Of a DNA stretch of 64,000 nucleotides, positions 17,813 to 26,125 are shown piece after piece. The notes beneath the pieces were generated by a model. The model ran no database searches and had not been told where the DNA came from. It saw only the letters and a program-made list of their open reading frames with translations. The stretch comes from Algisphaera agarilytica (GTDB taxonomy: Bacteria; Planctomycetota; Phycisphaerae; Phycisphaerales; Phycisphaeraceae), in NCBI RefSeq assembly GCF_014207595.1, contig NZ_JACHGY010000001.1, positions 2,114,836-2,178,835 on the forward strand. Direction: 5' to 3'. Position 1 is the stretch's first letter. Each line of letters starts with the position of its first letter. Made by a program: the position numbers and the translations under genes.

Positions 17813-18847
17813 TTACGCGTTGGTGAGTTGGATCAAGGTGTCCAGGACGTTCTTCGCCCGGCCGTCGGCAATCGCGGCGGCGGCGAGTTCGAGGCCTTCT
17901 TCCAGCGAATCGGCCACGCCGCCGACCTGCAGCGCCGCGGCGGCGTTGAGCACGGTGATGTCGCGGGCTGGGCCGGCCTCGTTGTCGAGCACCTGCTTCA
18001 CGATCACCGCGCTGTCGGCGGGCGTTTGGATCGTCACCGAGTCGGGCAACGCAAAGGGCATTCCCAACGCCGCGGGATCGATCGGGTACGACTTGGTCAT
18101 GTCGTGGTGCACCTGCACCGCTTGGGCGGGGCCGAAGGTGGTGAGTTCGCCGAGGCTGTGGCCGTCGGGCAGGACGCTATGGACCAACAGGCAGTGCTCG
18201 GCATCGAGACGGAGCAGCGCCTGCGACATCAGGTCCGCCACCTCGGGCGAGGGCACGCCGATGAGTTGGCGTTTGGCGCCGGCGGGGTTGGTCAGCGGGC
18301 CGATGAGGTTGAACACCGTGCGGAAGCCCAGCGCAGCACGCACGGGCCCGGCGTATTTCATCGCGGGGTGGTGCGCGGGGGCAAAGCAGAAGCACATGCC
18401 CGCTTCGTCGAGGCATTTCGTCAGGACGTCGGGATCGGCCTGGAGGTTGACGCCCAGGTTCTCCAGCACGTTGGACGATCCGGATCGTGAGGTGACCGAG
18501 CGGTTGCCGTGCTTCGCCACGCCCAGACCCAACGGCCGGCCCGCGCCCGCGGCGACGAGAGCGGCGGTCGTGGAGATGTTGAAGAACGTCGACCCCGTGC
18601 CGCCCGCCCCGCAGGTGTCGATGATCGTCAGCCCCTCGGGCACGTTCACGGGCACAGCCTTCTGCCGCATCACGGTGGCCGCCCCAACGACTTCATCGAC
18701 AGTCGGCCCACGCTGTGCGATCAGCGCGAGCATCGCCCCGGTCTGCGCCGGCTCGGCCTGGCCGGACATGATGAGTTCAAAACCTTCGATCGCCTGTTCC
18801 GCACTGAGCGGTTGGCCATCGACGAGTTGCGAGAGGAGCTGCTTCAT
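17813..18847 (-). CDS. trpD: Anthranilate phosphoribosyltransferase
   Basis: This 344-residue enzyme of tryptophan synthesis joins anthranilate and PRPP. The N-terminal helical domain reads AEQAIEGFELIMSGQAEPAQ. The PRPP/Mg region shows DTCGAGGTGSTFFNIST and KHGNRSVTSRSGSSNVLE; the anthranilate site region is HHPAMKYAGPVRAALGFRTV, followed by NLIGPLTNPA. The ATG at 18847 gives the typical MKQLLSQLVDG start; longer in-frame extensions run into unrelated genes. No other trp gene is adjacent, so the gene is dispersed here and sits in a housekeeping run with tsaB and der. Confidence 0.94.
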   Translation of the reverse strand: MKQLLSQLVDGQPLSAEQAIEGFELIMSGQAEPAQTGAMLALIAQRGPTVDEVVGAATVMRQKAVPVNVPEGLTIIDTCGAGGTGSTFFNISTTAALVAAGAGRPLGLGVAKHGNRSVTSRSGSSNVLENLGVNLQADPDVLTKCLDEAGMCFCFAPAHHPAMKYAGPVRAALGFRTVFNLIGPLTNPAGAKRQLIGVPSPEVADLMSQALLRLDAEHCLLVHSVLPDGHSLGELTTFGPAQAVQVHHDMTKSYPIDPAALGMPFALPDSVTIQTPADSAVIVKQVLDNEAGPARDITVLNAAAALQVGGVADSLEEGLELAAAAIADGRAKNVLDTLIQLTNA

Positions 18848-18939
18848 AGCCCAGAGTGTACCGGACACCGGCCACGAACTGACAAAACAATGCTTGTTAA
18901 CCCGCGTTAGCTGCGGGTCTTGACCCCGCGCGTCCCCCA

Positions 18940-19188
18940 TCACGCAAACAGCGTCAACACCCACAACCCCGCCGCCGCGGCACCCATGAAGATGAAGATC
19001 TGCAGCGCGAGGATCGCCGATTTCCGTGGCAGCTCCCGCAGGTCGCGGAGCTTGATGGTCTTGTAGGCGACCGACACCAGGATCACCAGCGGGATGAACA
19101 GCGCGACCCACGCCGAGGAGTTGCCGATTGGCAGCGGGTCGATGAACGGGCGGAAGGCCAACAGCAGGGGGGCGAGCGGGCTCATCAT
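18940..19188 (-). CDS. Small two-helix membrane protein, unknown function
   Basis: This 82-residue protein has two hydrophobic helices (WVALFIPLVILVSVAYKTI and LALQIFIFMGAAAAGLWVLT) separated by a short charged loop, KLRDLRELPRKS. Its ATG overlaps the stop of the upstream membrane-protein gene by four bases, which points to translational coupling and a shared role. No family is recognised beyond the general pattern of a small conserved inner-membrane protein. Confidence 0.65.
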   Translation of the reverse strand: MMSPLAPLLLAFRPFIDPLPIGNSSAWVALFIPLVILVSVAYKTIKLRDLRELPRKSAILALQIFIFMGAAAAGLWVLTLFA

Positions 19189-19718
19189 GTCGCCACCCCT
19201 TGCGGAGGCGACGGGGTTTGGGGTGAGGCGGGGGCGTCACGGCCGTCGCGCGGGTCGCGGTAGAGCACATCGATGATCGCCAGCAGGTTGAGCAGCCCGG
19301 CGAGCGAGGTGAAGAGCGTGCCCTGTTCCTGGGCGCGGGCGAAGGCGGGCTCGAAGGGCGGGTTGTCTTCGGGGTCGAAGGTGCCGTCGTGTTCACGGAC
19401 GAGCTTGACGCGGTATTGGTTGGCGGCGAAGGACGGGGCGATGAGCATCTGGCCGAGGAACCACGCGGGGTGGTCGTTGCGGTCGATGACGGAGATGCCG
19501 CCGATGAGCAGCCCCGACAACCAGAGCGAGCCGATGGTCACCGCCAGGACGACCGCACGCTGGGGTTGGCCCAGGACGAAGTGCCCCAGCCCGGGCAGCA
19601 GCCAACCGAGAAAGGCCGCGGCGAAGTTCCACTTCGCGGAGGGGCTTGGGGTCTTTGCACCAGACGACGCGGCGGGCGGGCTGGGGGGCAGATCGGGGGT
19701 GGGGGCGTCGGCGGCCAT
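19185..19718 (-). CDS. Polytopic membrane protein, probably DUF6677-type
   Basis: This 177-residue protein has a Pro/Ser-rich cytoplasmic head, then AAAFLGWLLPGLGHFVLGQPQRAVVLA, whose PGLGH-xxxG-Q pattern recalls TM2/DUF6677-type membrane proteins. Further hydrophobic stretches follow (ITIGSLWLSGLLIGGISV, FTSLAGLLNLLAIIDVLY). The segment between them carries FAANQYRVKLVREHDGTFDPEDNPPF. The function is unknown. It is the first gene of the run with the two-helix protein. The ATG at 19718 is chosen because residues upstream look like shadow coding and the Met lies at the start of the Pro-rich head. Confidence 0.6.
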   Translation of the reverse strand: MAADAPTPDLPPSPPAASSGAKTPSPSAKWNFAAAFLGWLLPGLGHFVLGQPQRAVVLAVTIGSLWLSGLLIGGISVIDRNDHPAWFLGQMLIAPSFAANQYRVKLVREHDGTFDPEDNPPFEPAFARAQEQGTLFTSLAGLLNLLAIIDVLYRDPRDGRDAPASPQTPSPPQGVAT

Positions 19719-19783
19719 GATCGGTTGCGGTTGTGCCGGGTAGGCCGGTTGTAGCGGTCGACACAAAAAGTGCGCGGCGGGGA

Positions 19784-19811
19784 TTGACAAAAAAGCGAGG
19801 CCCGATAGTTT
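19784..19811 (+). promoter_or_regulatory. Sigma70-type promoter of the polyacidic protein gene
   Basis: A perfect TTGACA at 19784-19789 is followed after 16 bases by TAGTTT at 19806-19811, in the divergent intergenic region. A leader of about 85 bases would precede the ATG at 19904. Confidence 0.6.
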
Positions 19812-19903
19812 AACCGCCATCGGGGTTTGGACAACGATCGGCGAGCGTCGCCGCGTTGGGTTCAACCCTGTGAAGTGGCTGCATTTACGCGGAGGATGCG
19901 ATC

Positions 19904-20173
19904 ATGGACGAAGCCCCAACCATCCCTTGGGACAACGCCGAAACCTGGGGAGAACGTGACATCTGGGGCACTGCGCCGTTGACGATGTCGATCGACGACG
20001 AAGACGAACTGGATGACGACGACATTTTCGACGATGAAGATGAAGACGACGAGCTCCTCGACGATGACGACGACGAGGACGATTTTTTCGACGACGACGA
20101 AGAAGACGAAGACCTCCTCGACGACGAAGACGACGACGACTTCGACTACTTCGCCCCCGACGATGACGATTGA
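19904..20173 (+). CDS. Extremely acidic small protein (89 aa)
   Basis: After a 28-residue lead (MDEAPTIPWDNAETWGERDI...) about 60 residues are almost purely Asp and Glu with spaced Leu/Phe/Ile pairs (DDDDIFDDEDEDDELLDDDD and so on), ending DYFAPDDDD. A GGAGG ribosome site eight bases before the ATG and a TTGACA promoter support expression. The spaced hydrophobic pairs make a plain simple-sequence artefact less likely. Possible roles are metal or cation buffering or DNA mimicry, but nothing in the sequence decides. It overlaps nothing; the next gene starts 53 bases on. Confidence 0.7.
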   Translation: MDEAPTIPWDNAETWGERDIWGTAPLTMSIDDEDELDDDDIFDDEDEDDELLDDDDDEDDFFDDDEEDEDLLDDEDDDDFDYFAPDDDD

Positions 20174-20226
20174 CCCCGGCCGACCTTGTTGGTGACGCCC
20201 GGTCGATCCAGACCGGAGACCCCCGC

Positions 20227-20637
20227 ATGGCCGCACCTCAAGACAACGCCTCTTCCGACGATTCCGCCCGTGACGAAGTCTACCGCGGCCCCGACCGACG
20301 CAAGAACGTCGTCGACGCCCGTACCCCCGGCACCGGCCTCGAACGCCGCCGCGGCCCCGGCCGTCGCCGCACCGATTTCATGAAGTCCGCTGAAGAAGGC
20401 GAGATGACCCAGGAGCAGTTCCTGTTCATCAAGGCGATCGATGCGTACAAACGTGTGAATCAGCGGCCGTTCCCCACGTGGACCGAGGTGCTCGAGATCA
20501 TCCGCAAGCTCGGCTACCGCAAGACCACGGACATGGAACTCGACATCCCCGGTGCCGAGGACTGGACCGAGCCCGCCGACGCCCCGGCCTTCCCCAAGCC
20601 CGACGCGAACTACGCCGACGACTCCGAGGCGGCCTGA
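20227..20637 (+). CDS. Conserved-looking hypothetical protein with basic head
   Basis: This 136-residue protein begins with an acidic patch, then YRGPDRRKNVVDARTPGTGL and ERRRGPGRRRTDF, which are arginine-rich segments with two copies of an RG/GPxRR pattern. A predicted helical core follows (MTQEQFLFIKAIDAYKRVNQ, then PTWTEVLEIIRKLGYRKT). The core looks like a small helix-turn-helix-like or protein-interaction domain of the kind that keeps WTEVLEIIRxLGYRK. There is no signal or membrane segment. No function is assigned. The ATG at 20227 follows CCGGAGA. Confidence 0.6.
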   Translation: MAAPQDNASSDDSARDEVYRGPDRRKNVVDARTPGTGLERRRGPGRRRTDFMKSAEEGEMTQEQFLFIKAIDAYKRVNQRPFPTWTEVLEIIRKLGYRKTTDMELDIPGAEDWTEPADAPAFPKPDANYADDSEAA

Positions 20638-20680
20638 ATCGCCCGCTCCCCGGCTCACGCCGCAACCCGAAACTCTTTCC

Positions 20681-20713
20681 AGCCCCGTCTCGCAAGCGAC
20701 GGGGTTGTTTTTT
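20681..20713 (+). terminator. Intrinsic terminator
   Basis: The stem CCCCGTC / GACGGGG with an eight-base loop is followed by TTGTTTTTT, downstream of the basic-head protein gene. Confidence 0.8.
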
Positions 20714-20759
20714 GCTTCCCGGTACACGCCCCCGGGCGACTTCTCGTACACTCCCGCCC

Positions 20760-21266
20760 ATGTCTGCCCCCACCGGCCCCGAGCTGCCCTACAAAATCGC
20801 GGTGTTGTGCTACCTCTTCGATGAAGAAGGGCGGGTGCTCCTGCTGCACCGACGCAAGCCCCCGAACCGCGACCTCTACTCCCCCGTGGGCGGCAAGCTC
20901 GAACAGGGCATCGGCGAAAGCCCAACCACCTGCGCGGTCCGTGAGATCGAGGAAGAGGTCGGGCTCACCATCGCCGAGGACGACCTGCACCTCACCGGGA
21001 TCGTCTCCGAAGCGGGCTACGAGCACCAGACCCACTGGCTGATGTTCCTCTACGAAGTCACCCGGCCCGTCACCGTCGAACGCAAGACCTTCGACGAAGG
21101 CACGCTCGAGTGGTTCTCCGCGGACGAGATCGAGGCCCTGCCGCTGCCCGAGACGGATCGCAAGGTGATCTGGCCGCAGTTCTGGGCCCACCGTGGACGT
21201 TTTTTCGCGGTCCATATCGATTGCCAGGGCCCGGAGATCGCCTGGCGGCTCGAGCAGAGCTTCTGA
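20760..21266 (+). CDS. Nudix hydrolase
   Basis: This 168-residue MutT-like protein has the Nudix helix recognisable as GGKLEQGIGESPTTCAVREI then EEEVGL, with the REIEEEVG catalytic core intact but two extra residues between the Gly and the first Glu of the usual box. The N-terminal strand KIAVLCYLFDEEGRVLLLHR and C-terminal LEWFSADEIEALPLPETDR fit the fold. It hydrolyses a nucleoside diphosphate linked to some moiety X; the substrate is not predictable. The ATG at 20760 is chosen because the family starts there; upstream in-frame residues belong to a shadow frame. Confidence 0.85.
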   Translation: MSAPTGPELPYKIAVLCYLFDEEGRVLLLHRRKPPNRDLYSPVGGKLEQGIGESPTTCAVREIEEEVGLTIAEDDLHLTGIVSEAGYEHQTHWLMFLYEVTRPVTVERKTFDEGTLEWFSADEIEALPLPETDRKVIWPQFWAHRGRFFAVHIDCQGPEIAWRLEQSF

Positions 21267-21496
21267 TCTCGGGTCCGAGATGCGAGCCAAACTGAGTCTG
21301 CGGGGCCTCGCTGGCCGATAGTGCAGGGGTGATTTCAAGGCGTCCCGGCCAAGGTCCGCAATGAGTTATCAGCGGATTGGGGAGAAATCCAGATAGGCTG
21401 GCCCGACGCCGAATTACGTCGTATTCTGTTAAACTGGCGACCCAGGCCGATACCGGCCCCCGAACCCTGAAACTTCACCGTAAGGACCTTCCGACG

Positions 21497-21925
21497 ATGA
21501 CCACGCCGATCCGCAGCCGTTTTGCCACCACCCTGCTTGCGACCGTTTGCCTTCTGGCCGTGCTGGTCTTCACCGGCTGCTCGAAGGACCGCCACGTCTA
21601 CCGCTCCACCGCGGTGGCCCCCAAGAGCGTGTCGATCGTCTCGGTCGAGACCGGCAACACCCTCTGGACCAAGAACGTGCCCATCGGCGAACAGCTGCTT
21701 CTGGACTTCTCCCGCAAGGGCAAGGGCGGTGAAGAGTGGCGCAGCCCCAACATCCCCGCCGACAAGGTCGAGTGGGAAACCTGGACGCTCGACTCCATCG
21801 CGGAGTACGGCGGCAACAAGATGAAGGGCGGCACCAAGACCAACAGCGGCTCGGTCGACCTGCCCGGACAAGCCATCATGATCAAGGTCGACATCCTCGA
21901 CCCTGAAGTCGGCACCGCCGGCTGA
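21497..21925 (+). CDS. Small lipoprotein of unknown function
   Basis: The signal peptide TTLLATVCLLAVLVFTGC ends in a lipobox (LVFTGC), so the mature protein is lipidated at Cys24 or thereabouts and lies in the envelope. The mature domain of about 118 residues starts SKDRHVYRSTAVAPKSVSIV and is beta-rich with a Gly/Lys patch (RKGKGGEEW). No family is recognised. AAGGA precedes the ATG at the right distance. The gene is followed by another exported protein on the same strand 85 bases later. Confidence 0.75.
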   Translation: MTTPIRSRFATTLLATVCLLAVLVFTGCSKDRHVYRSTAVAPKSVSIVSVETGNTLWTKNVPIGEQLLLDFSRKGKGGEEWRSPNIPADKVEWETWTLDSIAEYGGNKMKGGTKTNSGSVDLPGQAIMIKVDILDPEVGTAG

Positions 21926-22010
21926 TCCCGCGGGCCGTCGGATGTACGGCCCGGTCGGTGACATCTCAAACCCGTGAGCGGCCGCAGCGAAAGCCCGAGC
22001 CGATCCCCGC

Positions 22011-22841
22011 ATGAGCTACATGACGCCCATGACGAAACACTTCGCCACCCTGACGGGTGGTGTTTTGTTGTGGGGTGGCGTATTGATGGGCTCGCCCGCA
22101 GCGGCGCAAACCGCTTCGGGGGGCGGGGTGGACGCAAGCGTCGCAGACCGCGACCCCCTGGCCACGAGTCTCCGGCGGGTTGAGCCGGGTAACGCCCAGT
22201 TCTCGTTTCAGAACCGATTGACGCGGACCAACTTCCGTGTGGGCTGGTCGCCCTTTGCCCCCGCGACCGATCCCGGCACCGGGCTCACCCACACCCACCA
22301 ATACCAGTACCGCAGCCCCGGGCTCCGGGCCCTGATCGATCGCCCCGAATACGTCCCCGTGCGCGGCGGCGGCGAGGTGATGATCATCCCCGCCAACACC
22401 GTGTTTCAACTCACCCTCGAACGCCCCGCCGACTCGGGTGACGAAGAGCCCACCGCCCACGCCAACTACCAGGACTACCGCCTGGGCCACCACGCCAACC
22501 CCGGCACTCACGGCAGCGCCTCGGGCATGGCGTTCCCGGACCTGCGCCTGGATCGCGTCCCGGTCAGCGAACTCTCGCCCATCCCCCACCCGTCGCAGAT
22601 GCGCTTCCCCCTTGCCGCGTTTCCCAACGGGATTCCTGAAGACACCCGCGAGGCCGACCAAGCCGACGCCGAGCAAGACGAAGATTCGGGTGCCGAATCA
22701 CAAGCCGACACCCAAAGCACCGACTCGACCACCTCCGGCCAAGCCGATTCCGAGCAGGGCGCCGAAACCCAACCGGAATCCGCCAGCGCTGAATCCGAAA
22801 CGTCTGCGGAAGCCCAATCCGATTCGGCCGCCGCGGAATAA
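22011..22841 (+). CDS. Secreted protein with acidic low-complexity tail
   Basis: This 276-residue protein has a signal peptide (TGGVLLWGGVLMGSPAAAQ). A domain of about 180 residues is not recognised (FSFQNRLTRTNFRVGWSPFA, VMIIPANTVFQLTLERP, MAFPDLRLDRVPVSELSPI). A 65-residue tail is made of Glu, Asp, Ser, Gln, Ala and Thr. The ATG at 22020 (MTPMTK) is an equally good start. It is probably periplasmic. It is convergent with panC. Confidence 0.6.
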   Translation: MSYMTPMTKHFATLTGGVLLWGGVLMGSPAAAQTASGGGVDASVADRDPLATSLRRVEPGNAQFSFQNRLTRTNFRVGWSPFAPATDPGTGLTHTHQYQYRSPGLRALIDRPEYVPVRGGGEVMIIPANTVFQLTLERPADSGDEEPTAHANYQDYRLGHHANPGTHGSASGMAFPDLRLDRVPVSELSPIPHPSQMRFPLAAFPNGIPEDTREADQADAEQDEDSGAESQADTQSTDSTTSGQADSEQGAETQPESASAESETSAEAQSDSAAAE

Positions 22842-22881
22842 GGTTTTCGTTTCCAATCCCCACAACGCGTTGTGTGAGCGG

Positions 22882-23730
22882 CTACGGCATCGTCTCGCTC
22901 AGCACCGCGTTGTCGATCAGCCGAACCTTCCCCAGCCGACCCGCGACGAGGGCCACGCTTTCGGTGGGCACCACGCTGTCGATCTCGCCCAGTGTCCGGG
23001 CGTGACGCACGGCGGCGTAGTCGACCTCGAGGTGGTAGGCCTGCATCACATCACGCATCATCGCCTCGATCGCGACGGGGTCTGGCTCGCCGTCGGCCGC
23101 CATCTGCTGGGCCTGCTTCAGTGCTTTGGACAGACCGAGAGCGTGCTTGCGCTCGTCGCCTTCCAGATACCGGTTGCGGCTGCTCATCGCCAGGCCGTCG
23201 TCTTCGCGCACGGTCGGCACCTCGATGATGTCGATCGGCAGCATCAGGTCGTTGATCATCGCGCTGACGACCGCGAGCTGCTGGTAGTCCTTTCGGCCGA
23301 ACGTCACCGCATCGGGCCGCACCAGGTTGAGCAGCTTCAGCACCACCCGGCAGACGCCGGCGAAGTGCCCGGGGCGCTGGGCCCCTTCCAGCCCGTCCGC
23401 CACGCCCGGCACGGTCAGCTCTACGCCCGGCACGCCCGGCGGATACACCGTCTCGGCCTCGGGTGCGAACACCAGATCCGCCCCTGCTGTCTCGCACTTG
23501 GCGGTGTCGACTTCGAGCGTGCGTGGGTAGCGGTTGAAGTCTTCGTGCGGGCCGAACTGGGTCGGGTTCACAAAGATGCTGACCACCACGTGATCCGCGG
23601 CTCGGCGGGCGTACCCCAGGTGGGCCAGGTGCCCGGCGTGCAGTGCCCCCATCGTCGGGACCAACGCGACACGTCCACCCAGAGATTGTCGGGCCTGTCG
23701 TAACTCGTCAAGGGTTCTGCAGATCAGCAT
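22882..23730 (-). CDS. panC: Pantothenate synthetase
   Basis: This 282-residue enzyme condenses pantoate and beta-alanine using ATP. It has VPTMGALHAGHLAHLGYARR, which holds the HIGH-like motif in the form HAGH. SIFVNPTQFGPHEDFNRYPR and the KDYQQLAVVSAMINDLMLPI region follow, and then the KMSKS-like MSSRNRYLEGDER. The length is typical. It is a single gene, with coaB 10 kb away as the other coenzyme A gene in the window. Confidence 0.95.
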   Translation of the reverse strand: MLICRTLDELRQARQSLGGRVALVPTMGALHAGHLAHLGYARRAADHVVVSIFVNPTQFGPHEDFNRYPRTLEVDTAKCETAGADLVFAPEAETVYPPGVPGVELTVPGVADGLEGAQRPGHFAGVCRVVLKLLNLVRPDAVTFGRKDYQQLAVVSAMINDLMLPIDIIEVPTVREDDGLAMSSRNRYLEGDERKHALGLSKALKQAQQMAADGEPDPVAIEAMMRDVMQAYHLEVDYAAVRHARTLGEIDSVVPTESVALVAGRLGKVRLIDNAVLSETMP

Positions 23731-23915
23731 GGGCCGAGAGTGTAACGCGAACGATTTGGGATTGCGGGTCGCCTAATTTCTGAGTGGATTCACCCGCTCG
23801 TCGATCGAGTTGAACGGATTGACGGTGCGATCCGGTCTGCCGTCCCGAATCGGGCGGGATGGGTGCCGACGGGCGTATCCGGGCCACAGGAGGCCCGCGG
23901 TTGCCGTTCCGCGAC

Positions 23916-24842
23916 CTACGGAGCCGGGTGTTGACTTACGTACTCTTCGAAGAGGTCGCGTAGAGCCTCCATCGTGCATGCTTCGTCTTGGAGCCCCGAG
24001 GTCCAATACCAGACCATGCCGGTGTCCGACACGTCGGCCTTGCCCACGATGCCGTGGTAGCCCCAGATGCTTTTTCCGTTTTCATCCGCCCGCTGCGACA
24101 GCTCGATCCGTTCGTAGAGCCAGTTGATCCGCTCGTCTTCGTGGTCGCGGGCCCAGTTCCACGTCTTGATGCTTCGGTAGAGTTGTTTGTTTTGGTTCCC
24201 GATGAAGTAGGTCATTTCGGGACTCACCCCCTCGATGTTCACGACCCATCGGTCCTCGAGTTTGGGGGGTGCACTGGTGTAGTCACCGCGGTAGCCGTAG
24301 TCGTCCCCGCGGTGGTTGGCGGGGTGGTGGGTGATCACGTAAACGAACTGCCGCTTGTCGGGTTGGGCCGCGACAAGGGCTTGGTAGAGCAGGTCCGGCT
24401 CGCCCGCAAGGATGAACCACAGCGGGTCTTCTGCGGTCGAGTCGTTGATGCACCGGGTCAGGTCGTCGATCGTCTCTTGCTGCTGGGTGATGCAGTTGAA
24501 AAACGTTTCGACGTGGGGGAACTGGCCCCAGCGTGCCGCGGTGCCGTCGCAGTTGTCTTGCATGGCCTGCTGCCGCGTGAGCCCATCGGGTCCCATCCCT
24601 TCGGCGTCTTGTTTTTTCTTGCGCAGGTCACACGAGTGGGAGTAATGCACCAGACGATCGGCATGCCCCTGGCTGATCAGCATGGCCAGCGTCACCGGCG
24701 TTGCGGCGATGTCGTCCGCGTCTCGGAAATTTCCATCGACCATGATCGCCAGCCGCCCAGCAGGCGGCGTGGCGAACGCGTCGAGGGGCAATAGAACTGT
24801 AGCGCAGAGAAGAAATACAAAGACGCTGGTGAATTTTGACAT
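23916..24842 (-). CDS. Secreted protein, possible nucleoside hydrolase-like fold
   Basis: This 308-residue protein has the signal peptide SVFVFLLCATVLLPLDAFA. The mature start LAIMVDGNFRDADDIAATPV resembles the metal-binding Asp cluster at the N-terminus of inosine/uridine nucleoside hydrolases and DUF1593 proteins (Asp-x-Asp-x-x-Asp-Asp). The rest (SHSCDLRKKKQDAEGMGPDG, FVYVITHHPANHRGDDYGYR, TGMVWYWTSGLQDEACTMEA) is not a family I can name. Several conserved-looking Cys and His occur. The call is tentative. It lies 65 bases downstream of a glycosyltransferase gene on the same strand. Confidence 0.5.
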   Translation of the reverse strand: MSKFTSVFVFLLCATVLLPLDAFATPPAGRLAIMVDGNFRDADDIAATPVTLAMLISQGHADRLVHYSHSCDLRKKKQDAEGMGPDGLTRQQAMQDNCDGTAARWGQFPHVETFFNCITQQQETIDDLTRCINDSTAEDPLWFILAGEPDLLYQALVAAQPDKRQFVYVITHHPANHRGDDYGYRGDYTSAPPKLEDRWVVNIEGVSPEMTYFIGNQNKQLYRSIKTWNWARDHEDERINWLYERIELSQRADENGKSIWGYHGIVGKADVSDTGMVWYWTSGLQDEACTMEALRDLFEEYVSQHPAP

Positions 24843-24907
24843 GGAGGTTTTAGACCTAAAACGTAGTGCTGGTGAAACCGATGGGAATCGATTCGTTCAT
24901 CCCCTAA

Positions 24908-25999
24908 TCACCCCGGGAACGGCAGTGGCGAGCCGGCGGTGCTGCGATACAAGCTGAGGATCCGCTCGATCTGGTCGGAGGCCAGGCGTTCATCGTGAAC
25001 CCAGGCGCGGGACCGCATGCCCAGGTCCGCCGCGTCGTCGGGCTCACGCACCACGCGCATGAGCAGTTCCGCCCAGGCGTTGGCGTCGGGCTCGTCCACC
25101 AGCCACGCGGTATGGTCGGGGATGAGGTAGTCGAGCATGTCGTCCGCCGCCGCGAGCACGGGTACCGCGTGAGCCATCGCAAGCAACGTGACGCTGCGCG
25201 ACCGCTCCAGCGTTTGGGGGTGGACGATGGCGTCGGCCATGAGCAGCATCTCGCGGTGGCCCAAACGCCGGGGGACGAACGAGAGGTTGCCCAGGAGGTT
25301 CAACCGTTGCGCGGCTTTCCAGACCTGGTGCTGGTCGGTGCGTTGGCCGTCGAAGAAGAACTGTACATCCGGGCGCTCGGCGACGAGCAGGGCGATGCCT
25401 TCGAGAAGGTATTGGTACTGGTCGTCCATCACCCCGTCGCCGCAGACCGCGATACACGGGGCTTCGCCGGGGGTGCGGTTGTTGAGGTGGGGATCGCCCA
25501 CGTGGACGCCGGGCACGATGGTTTCGACGCGGACCAGATTCTGCGTGCGGTCGCGCAGCTCGTGGGCGATGGGCTCGGTGGTCGCGCAGAAGACGCTGCG
25601 CGTCGGGTTGAGTTGTCGCACGAGTTTGGTCGCCTGGCGGACGTCGTCGAGGGACGAGGCGTTGAAAACGACGGGCAGGTCGAGTTGGTCGCCGATGATG
25701 GCGGCGGGCTGCCAGAGGTCGCCGTGCATGGCGTGGAGCAGCTCGGCGCCTTCGTGGTCGATCGCGTCGCAGAGCTTGACGATCCGCCGGTGGTTGACCG
25801 CCGCGAACTTGGATTCGCGCCACGTCAGCTTCCGGCCGAAGAGCGACGAATCGCCCAGCCCCAGGCTCTTGCCGCCGACGTCGGCGGGCATGATCCGCGT
25901 GAGCTTGACCTGCTCATCGATCAGCCCGACGGTGAGCTGTTGAAACGCGGTCAGCTCGTCGTCCAGCCACGCGGTGTTGGTCAGCAGCGCCGTGTGCAT
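24908..25999 (-). CDS. Glycosyltransferase, GT4-like
   Basis: This 363-residue protein shows two Rossmann-like halves. The C-terminal half has the GT-B sugar-nucleotide region LGHREMLLMADAIVHPQTLE, then RSRSVTLLAMAHAVPVLAAA and DMLDYLIPDHTAWLVDEPDA, with Glu in place of the usual ExFG pattern (LERSRSVTLLEAMA-like arrangement). The N-terminal half has LLHAMHGDLWQPAAIIGDQL. It has no signal or transmembrane region. The acceptor is unknown. The stop is 65 bases before the next minus-strand gene, and prmC lies divergently 126 bases away. Confidence 0.75.
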   Translation of the reverse strand: MHTALLTNTAWLDDELTAFQQLTVGLIDEQVKLTRIMPADVGGKSLGLGDSSLFGRKLTWRESKFAAVNHRRIVKLCDAIDHEGAELLHAMHGDLWQPAAIIGDQLDLPVVFNASSLDDVRQATKLVRQLNPTRSVFCATTEPIAHELRDRTQNLVRVETIVPGVHVGDPHLNNRTPGEAPCIAVCGDGVMDDQYQYLLEGIALLVAERPDVQFFFDGQRTDQHQVWKAAQRLNLLGNLSFVPRRLGHREMLLMADAIVHPQTLERSRSVTLLAMAHAVPVLAAADDMLDYLIPDHTAWLVDEPDANAWAELLMRVVREPDDAADLGMRSRAWVHDERLASDQIERILSLYRSTAGSPLPFPG

Positions 26000-26125
26000 G
26001 GCTCCAGTTTAACTGGTGCCCGAGGAGGAAAGCCATAAAACAACCGAGTAGGAAATCGTTGGCCCCCGGCGTGTCCCGTATTTCCGCTTCCTTGCTCTTC
26101 TGTTTTCCTGCCCTACCATGTCCCC

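Noticed and set aside
22438-23703. 421-codon plus-strand frame across panC
   Set aside because: Runs through a secreted protein gene in another frame and antisense to panC; not credible.
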